Positions 8,123-16,504 of a stretch of 27,525 nucleotides of DNA are shown one piece after another. The stretch covers positions 1 to 27,525 of the forward strand of contig JAIVHQ010000217.1 of the NCBI GenBank assembly GCA_020200995.1, read 5' to 3'. The translations under genes were made by a program, and so were the position numbers. The notes beneath the pieces were generated by a model. The model searched no databases and had not been told where the DNA came from. It saw nothing but the letters and a program-made list of their open reading frames with translations. The DNA is from Flavobacteriales bacterium. Its GTDB lineage: Bacteria; Bacteroidota; Bacteroidia; Flavobacteriales_D; Cryomorphaceae. Positions within the stretch are counted from its first letter, which is position 1. Every line of letters begins with the position of its first letter.

Positions 8123-8962
8123 TTACTTGCTCTTGATCTCCTTGATCAGTTTCTCGTTCATTTTCACGTATGCATCATAATCGGCTTCTTTAGCCATATC
8201 GAGAGATTTCTGTGCAGTTTTCATGGCGTTTTTGGTGTCGCCGACAGCGAGGTAGGCTTTGGCCAAAGTGTGCATATTCCAAAACTTTTCAGATATCTCC
8301 ACCGATTGGAGGGACCATTCAAGCGCCTTCTTTCTGTCGAGGCCTGAATCCAAATAGTATCCGGCAGCCTGATTGTAGAGGCTGTACCTGTTTTCGACCT
8401 CACTCATTTTGGCCTCTATATTGGCTACGGCCTTCTCTCGGGTACTCACTTTAATGGGAATACTAAATGTAGATTTCTCCCAAGCCCATACCAAGTTGGC
8501 AGACTCACTGGTGAGATCTTCAAAAGTAAAACGCATGCTTTCGACCATGACACCCGATGTACCCATGCGTGCCGACATTTTCGCCACTGTTTTAGATTCG
8601 TCGTAATTTCCCGTACCTCCCTGATTTGCATCTGAATTTAGGAAAAATACCACTTGTTTTTCATCGGGAACAGTGAATATGGCGTACTCACCCGCCCTTA
8701 CATCCGTACCGCCAATGTTGACATTGTCATCAAAAGTGATTTTGGTCGCCATGTTGGCGCCTGTACGCCAAAGCTTCCCGGGTTCTATAATTTCGCCAAA
8801 AAGTGACCTTTCCTTAAGGCTCGGACGGCTGTATTCAACTTCGATATTGGTGAGACCCACTGTCTGGTGCACTTTGGCGAGCGGACTCGGTGCGGGAACC
8901 ATTTGTGCCTGGGCAGAAATAACTGCGCCAATAAAGAAGGCTGTAAGCAACGACTTTTTCAT
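8123..8962 (-). CDS. DUF2911 exported protein with C-terminal helical repeats
   Basis: A 279-residue protein with a clear signal peptide (MKKSLLTAFF... ending AQAQ). Residues of about 25-165 match DUF2911: EYSRPSLKERSLFG, then EPGKLWRTGANMATKITFDDNV, then AGEYAIFTVPDE, and a tryptophan-rich WAWEKSTFSIPIKV strand. The C-terminal 100 residues (WNMHTLAKAYLAVGDTKNAMKTAQKSL) look like TPR-type helix pairs. The molecular role of DUF2911 is not established. I chose the ATG at 8962 because it gives a proper signal peptide; the longer in-frame start at 9019 would overlap clpX and bury the leader. It starts 19 bp after the clpX stop and carries a terminator downstream, so it is probably co-transcribed with clpX. 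Confidence 0.9.
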   Translation of the reverse strand: MKKSLLTAFFIGAVISAQAQMVPAPSPLAKVHQTVGLTNIEVEYSRPSLKERSLFGEIIEPGKLWRTGANMATKITFDDNVNIGGTDVRAGEYAIFTVPDEKQVVFFLNSDANQGGTGNYDESKTVAKMSARMGTSGVMVESMRFTFEDLTSESANLVWAWEKSTFSIPIKVSTREKAVANIEAKMSEVENRYSLYNQAAGYYLDSGLDRKKALEWSLQSVEISEKFWNMHTLAKAYLAVGDTKNAMKTAQKSLDMAKEADYDAYVKMNEKLIKEIKSK

Positions 8963-8981
8963 AAAATATATTGGTTTTGGA

Positions 8982-10235
8982 TTATGCAACTTTGAGTTGC
9001 GAAATTTTTGATTTTTCAAATTTCTCCCTCGCGTATTCGAGGGTAATGGTGTACTCCTTCACGTCGGGCTGCGATGGAAGGTCGAACATGAGGTCCGTCA
9101 TAATCACTTCACAAATGGATCTCAACCCCCGCGCTCCCAACTTATAGTCCAAGGCGCGATCAACGATGTAATCCAGGACCTCTTTATCAAAAGAAAGCTT
9201 TACCCCGTCCATATCGAAAAGGCGCAAATACTGTTTTACAATGGCATTTTTCGGCTCGGTCATAATGCGGCGCAAGGTGCTTTTATCCAACGGCTGCAGA
9301 TAGCTCAGCACGGGAAACCTACCAAGCAGCTCGGGAATAAGTCCGAAGCTGCGCAGGTCTGTGGGAATCACATACTGAAGCAAATTCTCCGTATCAATGA
9401 CCATATTCTCCTGGCTCGAGCTGTAGCCGATCGCGGAAGTTTTCATCCTTCGCCCGATGATTTTTTGGATGCTGTCGAAGGCTCCTCCGCAAATGAACAG
9501 GATATTTCTGGTGTTGATTTGAATCAACTTCTGCTCAGGGTGCTTGCGGCCGCCTTGAGGCGGCACGTTCACTTCGGCGCCTTCGAGAAGCTTGAGCAGC
9601 GCTTGCTGCACACCTTCTCCGCTCACATCACGGGTGATGGATGCATTGTCGCTCTTGCGAGCTATCTTATCGATCTCATCGATGAACACGATTCCCCTTT
9701 CGGCAAGGGACACATCGTAATCTGCTGCCTGAAGTAGTCGGGACAAGATACTTTCTACATCTTCACCCACGTAGCCGGCCTCTGTCAGAATGGTAGCATC
9801 CGCGATACAGAAAGGAACATTGAGCATCTTAGCGATGGTTTTCGCCAAGAGGGTTTTTCCCGTTCCGGTTTCTCCCACCAAAATGATGTTTGACTTCTCA
9901 ATCTCCACCTCATCCTCATCATCGGATTTATCATTGCCTTGCAGCAATCGCTTATAGTGGTTGTAAACAGCTACGCTCAGCACGCGCTTTGCATCCGTTT
10001 GGCCGATTACGTAATTGTCCAAATGTGCCTTGATCTCTTCAGGCTTCTGAAGGATAATGCTGGACTCAAGCTGTTTATTGGCTTTCTGCGCCAGCTCTTC
10101 CTTTATAATCCCCTGTGCCTGGGTAATGCAGTTATCACAAATATGACCTGTAATACCGGCAATCAATACATTCACTTCACTCTTTCCGCGTCCACAGAAG
10201 GAGCATTTAATTTCTTTTCGGTCTGTATGTGCCAT
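8982..10235 (-). CDS. clpX: ClpX, ATP-dependent Clp protease ATP-binding subunit
   Basis: AAA+ unfoldase that feeds substrates to ClpP. 417 residues, normal for the family. An N-terminal zinc-binding domain carries Cys11, Cys14, Cys33 and Cys36. Walker A is GETGTGKT (121-128), pore loop 1 is GYVG (154-157), Walker B is VFIDEID (183-189) and the C-terminal sensor-2 region is LGARGLRS near residue 388. The ClpP-docking loop reads IGY (269-271) rather than the IGF of E. coli, a conservative change. It starts 38 bp after the clpP stop. Gene order tig-clpP-clpX is the widespread arrangement, and the three are very probably one operon. Confidence 0.98.
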   Translation of the reverse strand: MAHTDRKEIKCSFCGRGKSEVNVLIAGITGHICDNCITQAQGIIKEELAQKANKQLESSIILQKPEEIKAHLDNYVIGQTDAKRVLSVAVYNHYKRLLQGNDKSDDEDEVEIEKSNIILVGETGTGKTLLAKTIAKMLNVPFCIADATILTEAGYVGEDVESILSRLLQAADYDVSLAERGIVFIDEIDKIARKSDNASITRDVSGEGVQQALLKLLEGAEVNVPPQGGRKHPEQKLIQINTRNILFICGGAFDSIQKIIGRRMKTSAIGYSSSQENMVIDTENLLQYVIPTDLRSFGLIPELLGRFPVLSYLQPLDKSTLRRIMTEPKNAIVKQYLRLFDMDGVKLSFDKEVLDYIVDRALDYKLGARGLRSICEVIMTDLMFDLPSQPDVKEYTITLEYAREKFEKSKISQLKVA

Positions 10236-10273
10236 TTAAATCTTCTTTCTTTTCACGGCAGCCCTGCCGAGCA

Positions 10274-10942
10274 TCAATGCTTAGGATTCTTCAAGAGCAC
10301 TTCATCAATCATGCCGTACTCTTTGGCTTCTGTAGCCGTCATCCAAAAATCGCGGTCGCTGTCTTCGGACACTTTCTCATAACTGTTCTTGCTGTGATCG
10401 GCGATAATGTCGTAGAGTTCTTTCTTCAACTTAATGATCTCTCTGGCGGTGATCTCAATATCGGAAGCTTGGCCCTGGGCGCCTCCCAGCGGTTGGTGAA
10501 TCATGACGCGAGAGTGCCTCAAAGCTGTACGTTTTCCCTCGGTGCCTGCGCAAAGCAATACAGCTCCCATGGAAGCCGCGATACCTGTACAGATGGTGGC
10601 TACATCGGGTGTAATGTATTGCATGGTGTCGTAGATGCCAAGGCCTGCATAAACTGAGCCCCCGGGAGAATTCAGGTAAATTTGAATGTCCTTCTTGGGG
10701 TCCACACTCTCCAGAAAGAGGAGCTGTGCCTGAATGATGTTCGCCACCTGGTCATCGATGCCCGTTCCGAGAAAAATGATGCGGTCCATCATCAGGCGTG
10801 AGAAAACATCCATCTGAGCAACGTTCATTTGGCGCTCTTCAATAATGTATGGAGTCAGTGCCCTGGTGTAGTCATTGAGGTAAGAGCTGCTGATGTTGCG
10901 GTGGCCTGTGGCGTATTTGAAAAATTCGTTTTTATCACTCAT
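10274..10942 (-). CDS. clpP: ClpP, ATP-dependent Clp protease proteolytic subunit
   Basis: Serine peptidase that forms the two-ring chamber used with ClpX. 222 residues with the catalytic triad visible: Ser124 in GIAASMGAVLLCAG, His149 in MIHQPLGGAQGQASDI, and an Asp near 198 in DSDRDFWMTATEAKEYG. The oxyanion-loop motif SPGGSVYAGLGIYD (92-105) is intact. The N-terminal about 30 residues are longer and more polar than in E. coli and could include a processed propeptide. It sits 50 bp after tig and 38 bp before clpX. Confidence 0.98.
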   Translation of the reverse strand: MSDKNEFFKYATGHRNISSSYLNDYTRALTPYIIEERQMNVAQMDVFSRLMMDRIIFLGTGIDDQVANIIQAQLLFLESVDPKKDIQIYLNSPGGSVYAGLGIYDTMQYITPDVATICTGIAASMGAVLLCAGTEGKRTALRHSRVMIHQPLGGAQGQASDIEITAREIIKLKKELYDIIADHSKNSYEKVSEDSDRDFWMTATEAKEYGMIDEVLLKNPKH

Positions 10943-10992
10943 ATTGTGGGAAATACTGTTTTGTTGAGGTTTAAAAGGACGCTTGCGGAGGG

Positions 10993-12342
10993 TTAATTGT
11001 TCGCCATTTCCACAAATTCATCGAAAGATACTTCCTTTTCTTTAACTGAAGCATTCTCCTTGATGTAAGCGATCAGCTTTTCGTCGTATAGAGAGTCGTA
11101 AATCCCGCGTGCCTGGTCTTCTTTCGCCAAAATTCGCATGGCCGAAGATTCGAGCTCCTCATCTGAAGGGGTGGGGATGCCATATTGTGCAAATTGAGCA
11201 GCCAGCATCGACTTGGCTTTATCGGTAACTTCTTCACGCGTCACTTCGATTTCTTTATTTCCAACCAGTTCGTTGAAGATGAGCTGCCATTGAAGTCCGC
11301 GTTTGTAGTCGTCGTAATCGCGCTCGATCTCTTCGGCAGTCACGGGCTTTTCGTTGGTCATCCTGATCCATTTTTTCAAAAAGCTGTCAGGCAGCTCCGG
11401 ATTGAATTTATCGATCATGTAGCGGGTGATGTCCCGCTTAAAGAGTTGATCACTTTCGCGCAAAAAGTTGTTCGCGATGTCGGCTTTCAGGCGGGCCTTG
11501 AATTCTTTCTCGTCTGTCACCTCTTCGCCCGGATATACCTTATAAAAGAGCTCCTTGTTGAGTTCAGCCGGTTCGATGCTCTTGACTTCCTTGACGGTAA
11601 ACTGAAAATTCTCGTGGAGTTCGGCAACAGATTGAACGGGAATATCGAGCATTTCTGCGAGTCGTCCTTCGTCTTTCACAGCTTTGCGCGGATCGATTTT
11701 CACCTTGTCATCGACTTTCAGCCCGTTGAGGGTCTTGGTGGTATCGGCATCGAGGTCTGAAATGCGAAAGTTGAGGCCTGAGAAAATACCTCCCGGCTTG
11801 ATTTCTCCGCTTTCATCCAACTCCACAACCTCACCTGCGAGAATAAAACCGTCGGCGCTTTCTTCTTCATCGTTGAGTTCGCCCTGACGGGCAGTAACGT
11901 CAAAGAGGTGATCGCTGAGCATCTTGTCATCCACTTTGATGGTGTGGAAGTTCAATTTGTCTTTAGAACCCACAGCCACATTGAGGGCGGGAGCCAATCC
12001 GAGCTCGTAAACGAACTCAAACTCTCCGGGATTGTCCCAGTCGCCGGATTCCTCGTGCTCGTCACTGGGGATGGGGCTTCCGAGTACATTGATCTCGTTT
12101 TCTTTGATGTAGGTCTGGATGCTGTTGTTCAACACCTTGTTGATCTCCTCGGCCAAAAGTGACTTTCCAAACCTGTTTTTCACCATTCCCATCGGCACCT
12201 TGCCCGCCCTGAATCCTGGAAGGTTGAGTTGGCGGCGGTAGTTTTTCAATGCGTCGTCGTATTGTTTGGAATAGTCTTGCGGTTCGAGTTTAACCTTGAG
12301 CAGGGCGTTTCCGCCGTCTATTTTTTCCTGGGTAATATTCAT
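10993..12342 (-). CDS. tig: Trigger factor, ribosome-associated chaperone and prolyl isomerase-type protein
   Basis: Binds nascent chains at the ribosomal exit tunnel. 449 residues, the usual size. The ribosome-docking signature appears as LPGFRAGKVP (residues 41-50), followed by the acidic middle domain and a long helical C-terminus (ERDYDDYKRGLQWQLIFNE) typical of the arm region. The middle PPIase domain is divergent, as is common in Bacteroidota. I start at the ATG at 12342; the reading frame stays open upstream to 12657 but would run through the tRNA-Leu gene and a terminator, so the extension is not real. A -7 box at 12390-12397 lies 47 bp before this ATG. Confidence 0.95.
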   Translation of the reverse strand: MNITQEKIDGGNALLKVKLEPQDYSKQYDDALKNYRRQLNLPGFRAGKVPMGMVKNRFGKSLLAEEINKVLNNSIQTYIKENEINVLGSPIPSDEHEESGDWDNPGEFEFVYELGLAPALNVAVGSKDKLNFHTIKVDDKMLSDHLFDVTARQGELNDEEESADGFILAGEVVELDESGEIKPGGIFSGLNFRISDLDADTTKTLNGLKVDDKVKIDPRKAVKDEGRLAEMLDIPVQSVAELHENFQFTVKEVKSIEPAELNKELFYKVYPGEEVTDEKEFKARLKADIANNFLRESDQLFKRDITRYMIDKFNPELPDSFLKKWIRMTNEKPVTAEEIERDYDDYKRGLQWQLIFNELVGNKEIEVTREEVTDKAKSMLAAQFAQYGIPTPSDEELESSAMRILAKEDQARGIYDSLYDEKLIAYIKENASVKEKEVSFDEFVEMANN

Positions 12343-12389
12343 ATATTCAGTCTGTAATAAGGCTTGTAAAACCTTTAAATTTCGGGTTG

Positions 12390-12397
12390 CAAATATA
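12390..12397 (-). promoter_or_regulatory. Bacteroidota -7 promoter box for the tig-clpP-clpX operon
   Basis: On the minus strand the sequence reads TATATTTG, an exact TAnnTTTG match, between the tRNA terminator and the tig ATG. The -33 region is weak. It predicts a leader of about 40 bases. Confidence 0.6.
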
Positions 12398-12445
12398 CAC
12401 AATTTCAGCAAAACTGACCTGAAACGGCGTGTGTGATAACGATTT

Positions 12446-12477
12446 AAAAAGGGCTTCTGCACGACTGCAAAAGCCCT
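12446..12477 (-). terminator. Intrinsic terminator downstream of tRNA-Leu
   Basis: On the minus strand AGGGCTTTTGCA and TGCAGAAGCCCT form a 12-position stem with one mismatch and a 4-base loop, followed by TTTTT. It separates the tRNA transcript from the tig operon that starts about 50 bp downstream. Confidence 0.85.
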
Positions 12478-12484
12478 CTTAGAG

Positions 12485-12566
<82 letters not shown>

Positions 12567-12590
12567 AAGGGTCTTGTAAAAAAGGGAGTG

Positions 12591-12621
12591 CAAAGATAGT
12601 CTCTTTCCTTGATTCGGCAAG
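12591..12621 (-). promoter_or_regulatory. Promoter of tRNA-Leu
   Basis: On the minus strand a -33-like CTTG is followed after 19 bp by TATCTTTG, an exact -7 match, ending 24 bp before the tRNA 5' end. This is the best two-part Bacteroidota-type promoter in the window. Confidence 0.6.
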
Positions 12622-12663
12622 CAATCTGATGCCTTCAAAAGCAAGTGGAAAGGCCAAAGTTTA

Positions 12664-12671
12664 TACCTTTG
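12664..12671 (+). promoter_or_regulatory. Bacteroidota -7 promoter box upstream of the flavin reductase gene
   Basis: TACCTTTG matches TAnnTTTG and ends 14 bp before the ATG at 12686, implying a leader of under 10 bases. It rules out the upstream ATG at 12629 as the normal start. Confidence 0.5.
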
Positions 12672-12685
12672 CAGAAACCCCGATT

Positions 12686-13579
12686 ATGCGCAGTTTCATA
12701 CCGTCCGAATTGCCCGTTGCCAAAGCCCACGGCCTTTTGCTGGGGGCCATTGGTCCGCGCCCCATCGCGTTCGCGGGTACCATCGACAGCGAAGGCAACC
12801 CCAACCTCGCGCCGTTCAGCTTTTTTAACGTTTTCAGCGCAAACCCTCCGGTGCTTATTTTTTCGCCGGCAAGGCGGGGCCGCGACAATACCACCAAACA
12901 CACTTATGAGAATGCCCTCAAGGTAAAAGAAGTGGTGGTCAATCTTGTAGACTACAGCATGGTGCACCAGATGTCGTTGGCGAGTTGCGAATTTCCGGCA
13001 GGAGTAAACGAATACGAAAAAGCGGGGTTCACCATGCTCAAATCTGACCTGGTACAGCCCTGGCGCGTCAAGGAATCGCCCGCCCAGTTTGAATGTAAAA
13101 TCACCGATGTACTTCCCCTCGGCACTGAAGGTGGTGCGGGAAACCTGGTCATCTGCGAAGTCCTTAAAATGCACTTTGCCGATCATATCTTCGGCGACGA
13201 TATGCGCATCGATCAGGAAAAAATAGACACGGTTGGCCGCATGGGCGGAAATTATTATGTTCGTGCACACGGCGAGGCCCTTTTCGAAGTTCCCAAACCC
13301 GGCGCAGTGCCCGGCATCGGTTTCGACAACCTGCCCGAAGATGTGAGGCTAAGTAAATTTCTCACGGGAAACGACCTCGGACAACTGGCAGGGGTAAGCG
13401 AGTTGCCAAACGAAACCGATGTAAACGAGTGGAGGCTCACCGAACTGAGCGACCTCTTTGTGTCGCTCGAGGACGATCCTCCCAAGTTGGAGGAGGAGTT
13501 GCACAAATCAGCCGCTGCTCACATCGCACAAGGGCGCGTGCACGAGGCATGGCTCACATTATTGACTTTTAACAACTAA
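12686..13579 (+). CDS. Flavin reductase-like (FMN-binding split-barrel) protein
   Basis: A 297-residue cytoplasmic protein. The N-terminal half fits the flavin reductase-like domain: GPRPIAFAGTIDSEGNPNLAPFSFFNVFSANPPVL (about residues 22-56), the pattern that forms the FMN pocket, then KEVVVNLVDY. The middle NLVICEVLKMHF and the GRMGGNYYVR segment are typical of the longer Bacteroidota/proteobacterial members that act as NAD(P)H:flavin oxidoreductases or styrene-monooxygenase-type reductase relatives. The C-terminal about 80 residues are an acidic helical extension of unknown role. The physiological electron acceptor is unknown. It starts at 12686, after a -7 box, and is followed 12 bp later by the DUF3127 gene. 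Confidence 0.85.
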   Translation: MRSFIPSELPVAKAHGLLLGAIGPRPIAFAGTIDSEGNPNLAPFSFFNVFSANPPVLIFSPARRGRDNTTKHTYENALKVKEVVVNLVDYSMVHQMSLASCEFPAGVNEYEKAGFTMLKSDLVQPWRVKESPAQFECKITDVLPLGTEGGAGNLVICEVLKMHFADHIFGDDMRIDQEKIDTVGRMGGNYYVRAHGEALFEVPKPGAVPGIGFDNLPEDVRLSKFLTGNDLGQLAGVSELPNETDVNEWRLTELSDLFVSLEDDPPKLEEELHKSAAAHIAQGRVHEAWLTLLTFNN

Positions 13580-13591
13580 ACAAATAAAGAT

Positions 13592-13966
13592 ATGTTTTCA
13601 ATTTCAGGAAAGCTCATTGTAAAGAAGGACACCGAACAGGTAACCGACAAATTTCGCAAGCGTGAATTCGTCATTTCCGACGAAAGCAGCCAGTACCCTC
13701 AGGAAATCGTTTTTCAACTGGTACAAGACAAGGTTGACCTCCTCGACCCTTTTAACGAAGGCGAGCAAATCAAGGTAAACTTCAACCTCCGCGGACGCCG
13801 CTGGAACAATCCGAAGACCAACGAAACAAAGTTCTTCAACTCCCTCGACGCTTGGAGACTCGAACGCGAAGGAGCCCAGGCTCCCACCGGCAGCGACCTC
13901 CCGCCCATGCCCACGTCTGAGCCTGTGAGCATGCCCGAGGACGACAGCGACGACTTGCCGTTCTAA
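13592..13966 (+). CDS. DUF3127 OB-fold-like protein with an SSB-like C-terminal tail
   Basis: 124 residues. The N-terminal about 90 residues (FSISGKLIVKKDTEQVTDKFRKREFVI, then RGRRWNNPKTNETKFFNSLDAWRLER) match the small DUF3127 family of Bacteroidota, predicted to be OB-fold-like and sometimes annotated as single-stranded-DNA-binding. A Pro-rich linker leads to an acidic tip ending DDSDDLPF, very like the DDDIPF peptide through which SSB recruits repair and replication proteins. Role inferred: nucleic-acid binding or docking on SSB partners. It is encoded 12 bp after the flavin reductase gene and 20 bp before the fatty acid transporter, so probably in the same transcript although the functions do not obviously connect. 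Confidence 0.85.
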   Translation: MFSISGKLIVKKDTEQVTDKFRKREFVISDESSQYPQEIVFQLVQDKVDLLDPFNEGEQIKVNFNLRGRRWNNPKTNETKFFNSLDAWRLEREGAQAPTGSDLPPMPTSEPVSMPEDDSDDLPF

Positions 13967-13986
13967 ATTGAACCTCGCGAGGATCC

Positions 13987-15369
13987 GTGTCATTCTCATC
14001 GCGGTTTGAACGACTCTTCAGGTCAGTGCTCCCGAGCCCTTTTGCGCTCGCGGGAGCACTGACCTTTTTGGTGCTTACTACCGCGATATTCGCGTTTATT
14101 CCCGAGGGTGAAAACCTGACGGGACATAGCGCCAACACCTTGCAAAATTGGTATCGCGGGCTGTGGAGCCCGCCCATGCTTGTCTTTGCATTCCAAATGA
14201 TGCTTATTCTTGTGCTCGGGCATGTGCTGGCTCTTTCGGAGCCGGCCGAGCGCATCATGGCCTACCTCACCTCAGTTGCAAATACAACTGCTTCAGCAGC
14301 TGCGGTGGTGTGTCTCGCTTGCGTGACACTGGGTCTTATCAATTGGGGGCTGGGGTTGATTTTCGGGGCCATCTTTGCCAGAAAAATAGCCGAAAGGGCC
14401 ACGGTGCTCGATAAGCCGATCAACTATCCCCTGATTGCCGCAGCCGGATACACAGGCATGATGGTGTGGCACGGCGGCCTCAGCGGAAGCGCACTCATCA
14501 AGGCAGCTGAGCCGGGCCACATCCATTCACTCATGGAGAGCACGGCACTCCTCGAGAGTGGCGTATTGCCGGCCGAAATTGGTCTGGCAGACACCCTTTT
14601 TGCCCCCATGAACATTGCGGTCTGTATCGCTTTGCTCATCGTCCTGCCGAGCTTAGGTTACGCCCTCGGACGGCGATCTAAAGGCAAACCGGTTCAGGTC
14701 GACAAGCTCAACCTGGCGCCGATCCTCGAAGCACCTCAGGGCCTGGCAGAAAAAACCGATTCGCATCCTTTGCCTGTGTTCTTGCTCGGAGGTTTGTGCC
14801 TGGGTACTGCAGCCATTATAGCATTTGGAAATGTCGGTGACCACAGCTTTGCGGGGCCTGATTATATCAATCTCATTTTTCTGGGCCTTGGATTAATTGC
14901 CCACGGCAGTCTTCAAAAATTTGGCGCTGCGCTCGATGCGGCCGTTGTCGGCACCTCGGGTATTCTCATTCAGTTTCCGCTCTACTTCGGCATTATGGCC
15001 GTGATGAAAAGTTCGGGCATGGGTGCCGCCATTTCGGACTTTTTCGTTTACATCTCCTCTCCCGGCACCTATCAGGTTTTCGCTTTTTTCAGCGCCGGCT
15101 TCGTGAATATTCTCGTGCCCAGCGGCGGCGGTCAGTGGATGGTGCAGGGGCCCATCATCATCGAGGCATCTCATAAAATGGGGCTCTCACTGTCGCAAAG
15201 CATTCTTGCCATGGCCTATGGCGACCAGATCACCAATATGCTACAGCCATTTTGGGCGCTGCCGCTTTTGGGAATCACGGGGTTAAAAGCGCGCGATATT
15301 TTGCCCTACACCGTGTATTTTATGCTGGCGGGCACCGTCATCTTTATCGCAGCACTATTGATTTTCTAA
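13987..15369 (+). CDS. atoE: Short-chain fatty acid transporter, AtoE/TIGR00366 family
   Basis: A 460-residue inner-membrane protein related to AtoE, the acetoacetate/short-chain fatty acid uptake protein. Matching motifs: N-terminal RFERLFRSVLPSPFALAGALTFL (residues 6-28); INWGLGLIFGAIFAR (118-132); WHGGLSGS (161-168); VPSGGGQWMVQGP (377-389); and a C-terminal QPFWALPLLGITGL. The GTG at 13987 is required to include the conserved N-terminus. Codons 12-28 contain a perfect 14-bp terminator-like hairpin followed by T5 (separate entry). The gene ends head-on with the permease gene, their stop codons overlapping within CTAA at 15366-15369. Confidence 0.9.
   Translation: MSFSSRFERLFRSVLPSPFALAGALTFLVLTTAIFAFIPEGENLTGHSANTLQNWYRGLWSPPMLVFAFQMMLILVLGHVLALSEPAERIMAYLTSVANTTASAAAVVCLACVTLGLINWGLGLIFGAIFARKIAERATVLDKPINYPLIAAAGYTGMMVWHGGLSGSALIKAAEPGHIHSLMESTALLESGVLPAEIGLADTLFAPMNIAVCIALLIVLPSLGYALGRRSKGKPVQVDKLNLAPILEAPQGLAEKTDSHPLPVFLLGGLCLGTAAIIAFGNVGDHSFAGPDYINLIFLGLGLIAHGSLQKFGAALDAAVVGTSGILIQFPLYFGIMAVMKSSGMGAAISDFFVYISSPGTYQVFAFFSAGFVNILVPSGGGQWMVQGPIIIEASHKMGLSLSQSILAMAYGDQITNMLQPFWALPLLGITGLKARDILPYTVYFMLAGTVIFIAALLIF
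14021..14069 (+). terminator. Terminator-like hairpin inside the 5' coding region of atoE
   Basis: GGTCAGTGCTCCCG (14021-14034) and its exact complement CGGGAGCACTGACC (14051-14064) form a 14-bp perfect stem with a 16-base loop, followed by TTTTT (14065-14069). It has the form of a strong intrinsic terminator but lies 35-83 bases into the atoE reading frame. It may end transcription from the upstream flavin reductase/DUF3127 genes when atoE is not being translated. The stem and T-run are directly visible; the function is inferred. Confidence 0.6.
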
Positions 15370-16504
15370 CCTGCCGATCGGGTGTCGAAACTATCGCGGA
15401 GTCCGTTGCCCACCAACATAAACGCAAGCACGAGCCCCACGATGCACAAGCCCGGCAGTACTGCGAGATAGGCCATCGAAGTGGTGATGTAAGGGTAGTG
15501 TTCTTTTATCATTTGCCCCCATGACGCCATGGGGATTTGTGCACCGATGCCCAGAAAGCTCAATCCCGCTTCCAGCAAAATGGCAGAAGCAAAATTCGCC
15601 GCCGATATCACCACGACAGGGCCCATCACATTCGGAATCACGTGGCGGTATATAATTCTACCCGAGGAGAAGCCCAGAGCCCTTGCCGCATCGATGTACT
15701 CGAGGTTGCGGAGTGAGAGCACCTGCCCCCTGACCACGCGGGCCACCTCTACCCACATGGTGAGGCCCACGGCCACAAATACCTGCACAAAGCCCTTACC
15801 CAGGGCGAAAGTGATGGCAATCACCAGCAAGAGGGTGGGAATAGACCACACCACATTGATGAGCCAGGTGATCACATCGTCAAGCCATCCGCCGAAGTAG
15901 CCTGCCACAGCCCCGAGTGAAACGCCCAATACGAGCGAAATAAGCACCGAAATCAGGCCCACAGAGAGAGACACGATCGTTCCCGCCATCAGCCTGCTCA
16001 GCATATCGCGGCCAAACTTATCGGTGCCGAGGGCGAAGCGGCGGGTGAACACACATCACCCTGCTTGCGAATAGTACCGTCCTCGACCTTTTCCAATACG
16101 TCGACCAGATGGTATGCAAAGGGACGGCCTGCCACGTCAGCATCGCCACCGTAGGCAAAACCAATCACCGAGTCGTTGCGCACCTTATATGAGTGCAGGG
16201 GAATTTCATTTGATTCAGAGTCTCTTCCGCCAAAGAACATGGATTGCCAAAAAGGTTGGTCGGGCACCCGTTCATTTTTGCGGACAGCAATGACCTGCAC
16301 CGAATAGCCAGGCGGTTTACTCGCCAGGGCCACCTGCTGGCTGTTGGCATCGGGTGAGCCGTCAGGGCGAAGTAAGCCTCCCCCCGCAGCGACTAGCGCA
16401 GCAATGAGAATAAAGGCAACGCCTGCCACAGCAGGCTTGTTAGAAAGGAACTTCATCCATGCCAGGCGGGCGGGCGAATACGAATGATCAGTCGACGGGT
16501 TCAC
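15366..16504 (-). pseudogene. OppC/DppC-type ABC transporter permease, frameshifted
   Basis: An inner-membrane permease subunit of a peptide-type ABC importer. The 5' part (16504 to about 16050) encodes an N-terminal membrane segment with KPAVAGVAFILIAALVA and the long periplasmic insertion typical of Bacteroidota OppC proteins, ending near RKQGDV. The 3' part continues in another frame from FTRRFALGTDKFGRDMLSRL to the stop at 15366 and contains the classic permease core: VWSIPTLLLVI, the EAA loop EYIDAARALGFSSGRIIYRHVIPNV, and LEAGLSFLGIGAQIPMASWG. The join lies in a TGTGTG run (16049-16055 on the plus strand). Removing one TG unit restores DVFTRRFALGTDKFGRD. It may be a true inactivation, a hypermutable switch, or a sequence error. 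No other opp genes are adjacent. The GTG start overlaps the glycosyltransferase end by 17 bp. Confidence 0.85.

Noticed and set aside
15998..16504. The 5' and 3' pieces of the permease as two independent genes
   Set aside because: Neither piece is a complete OppC; joined across a two-base slip they give one continuous family-typical protein.
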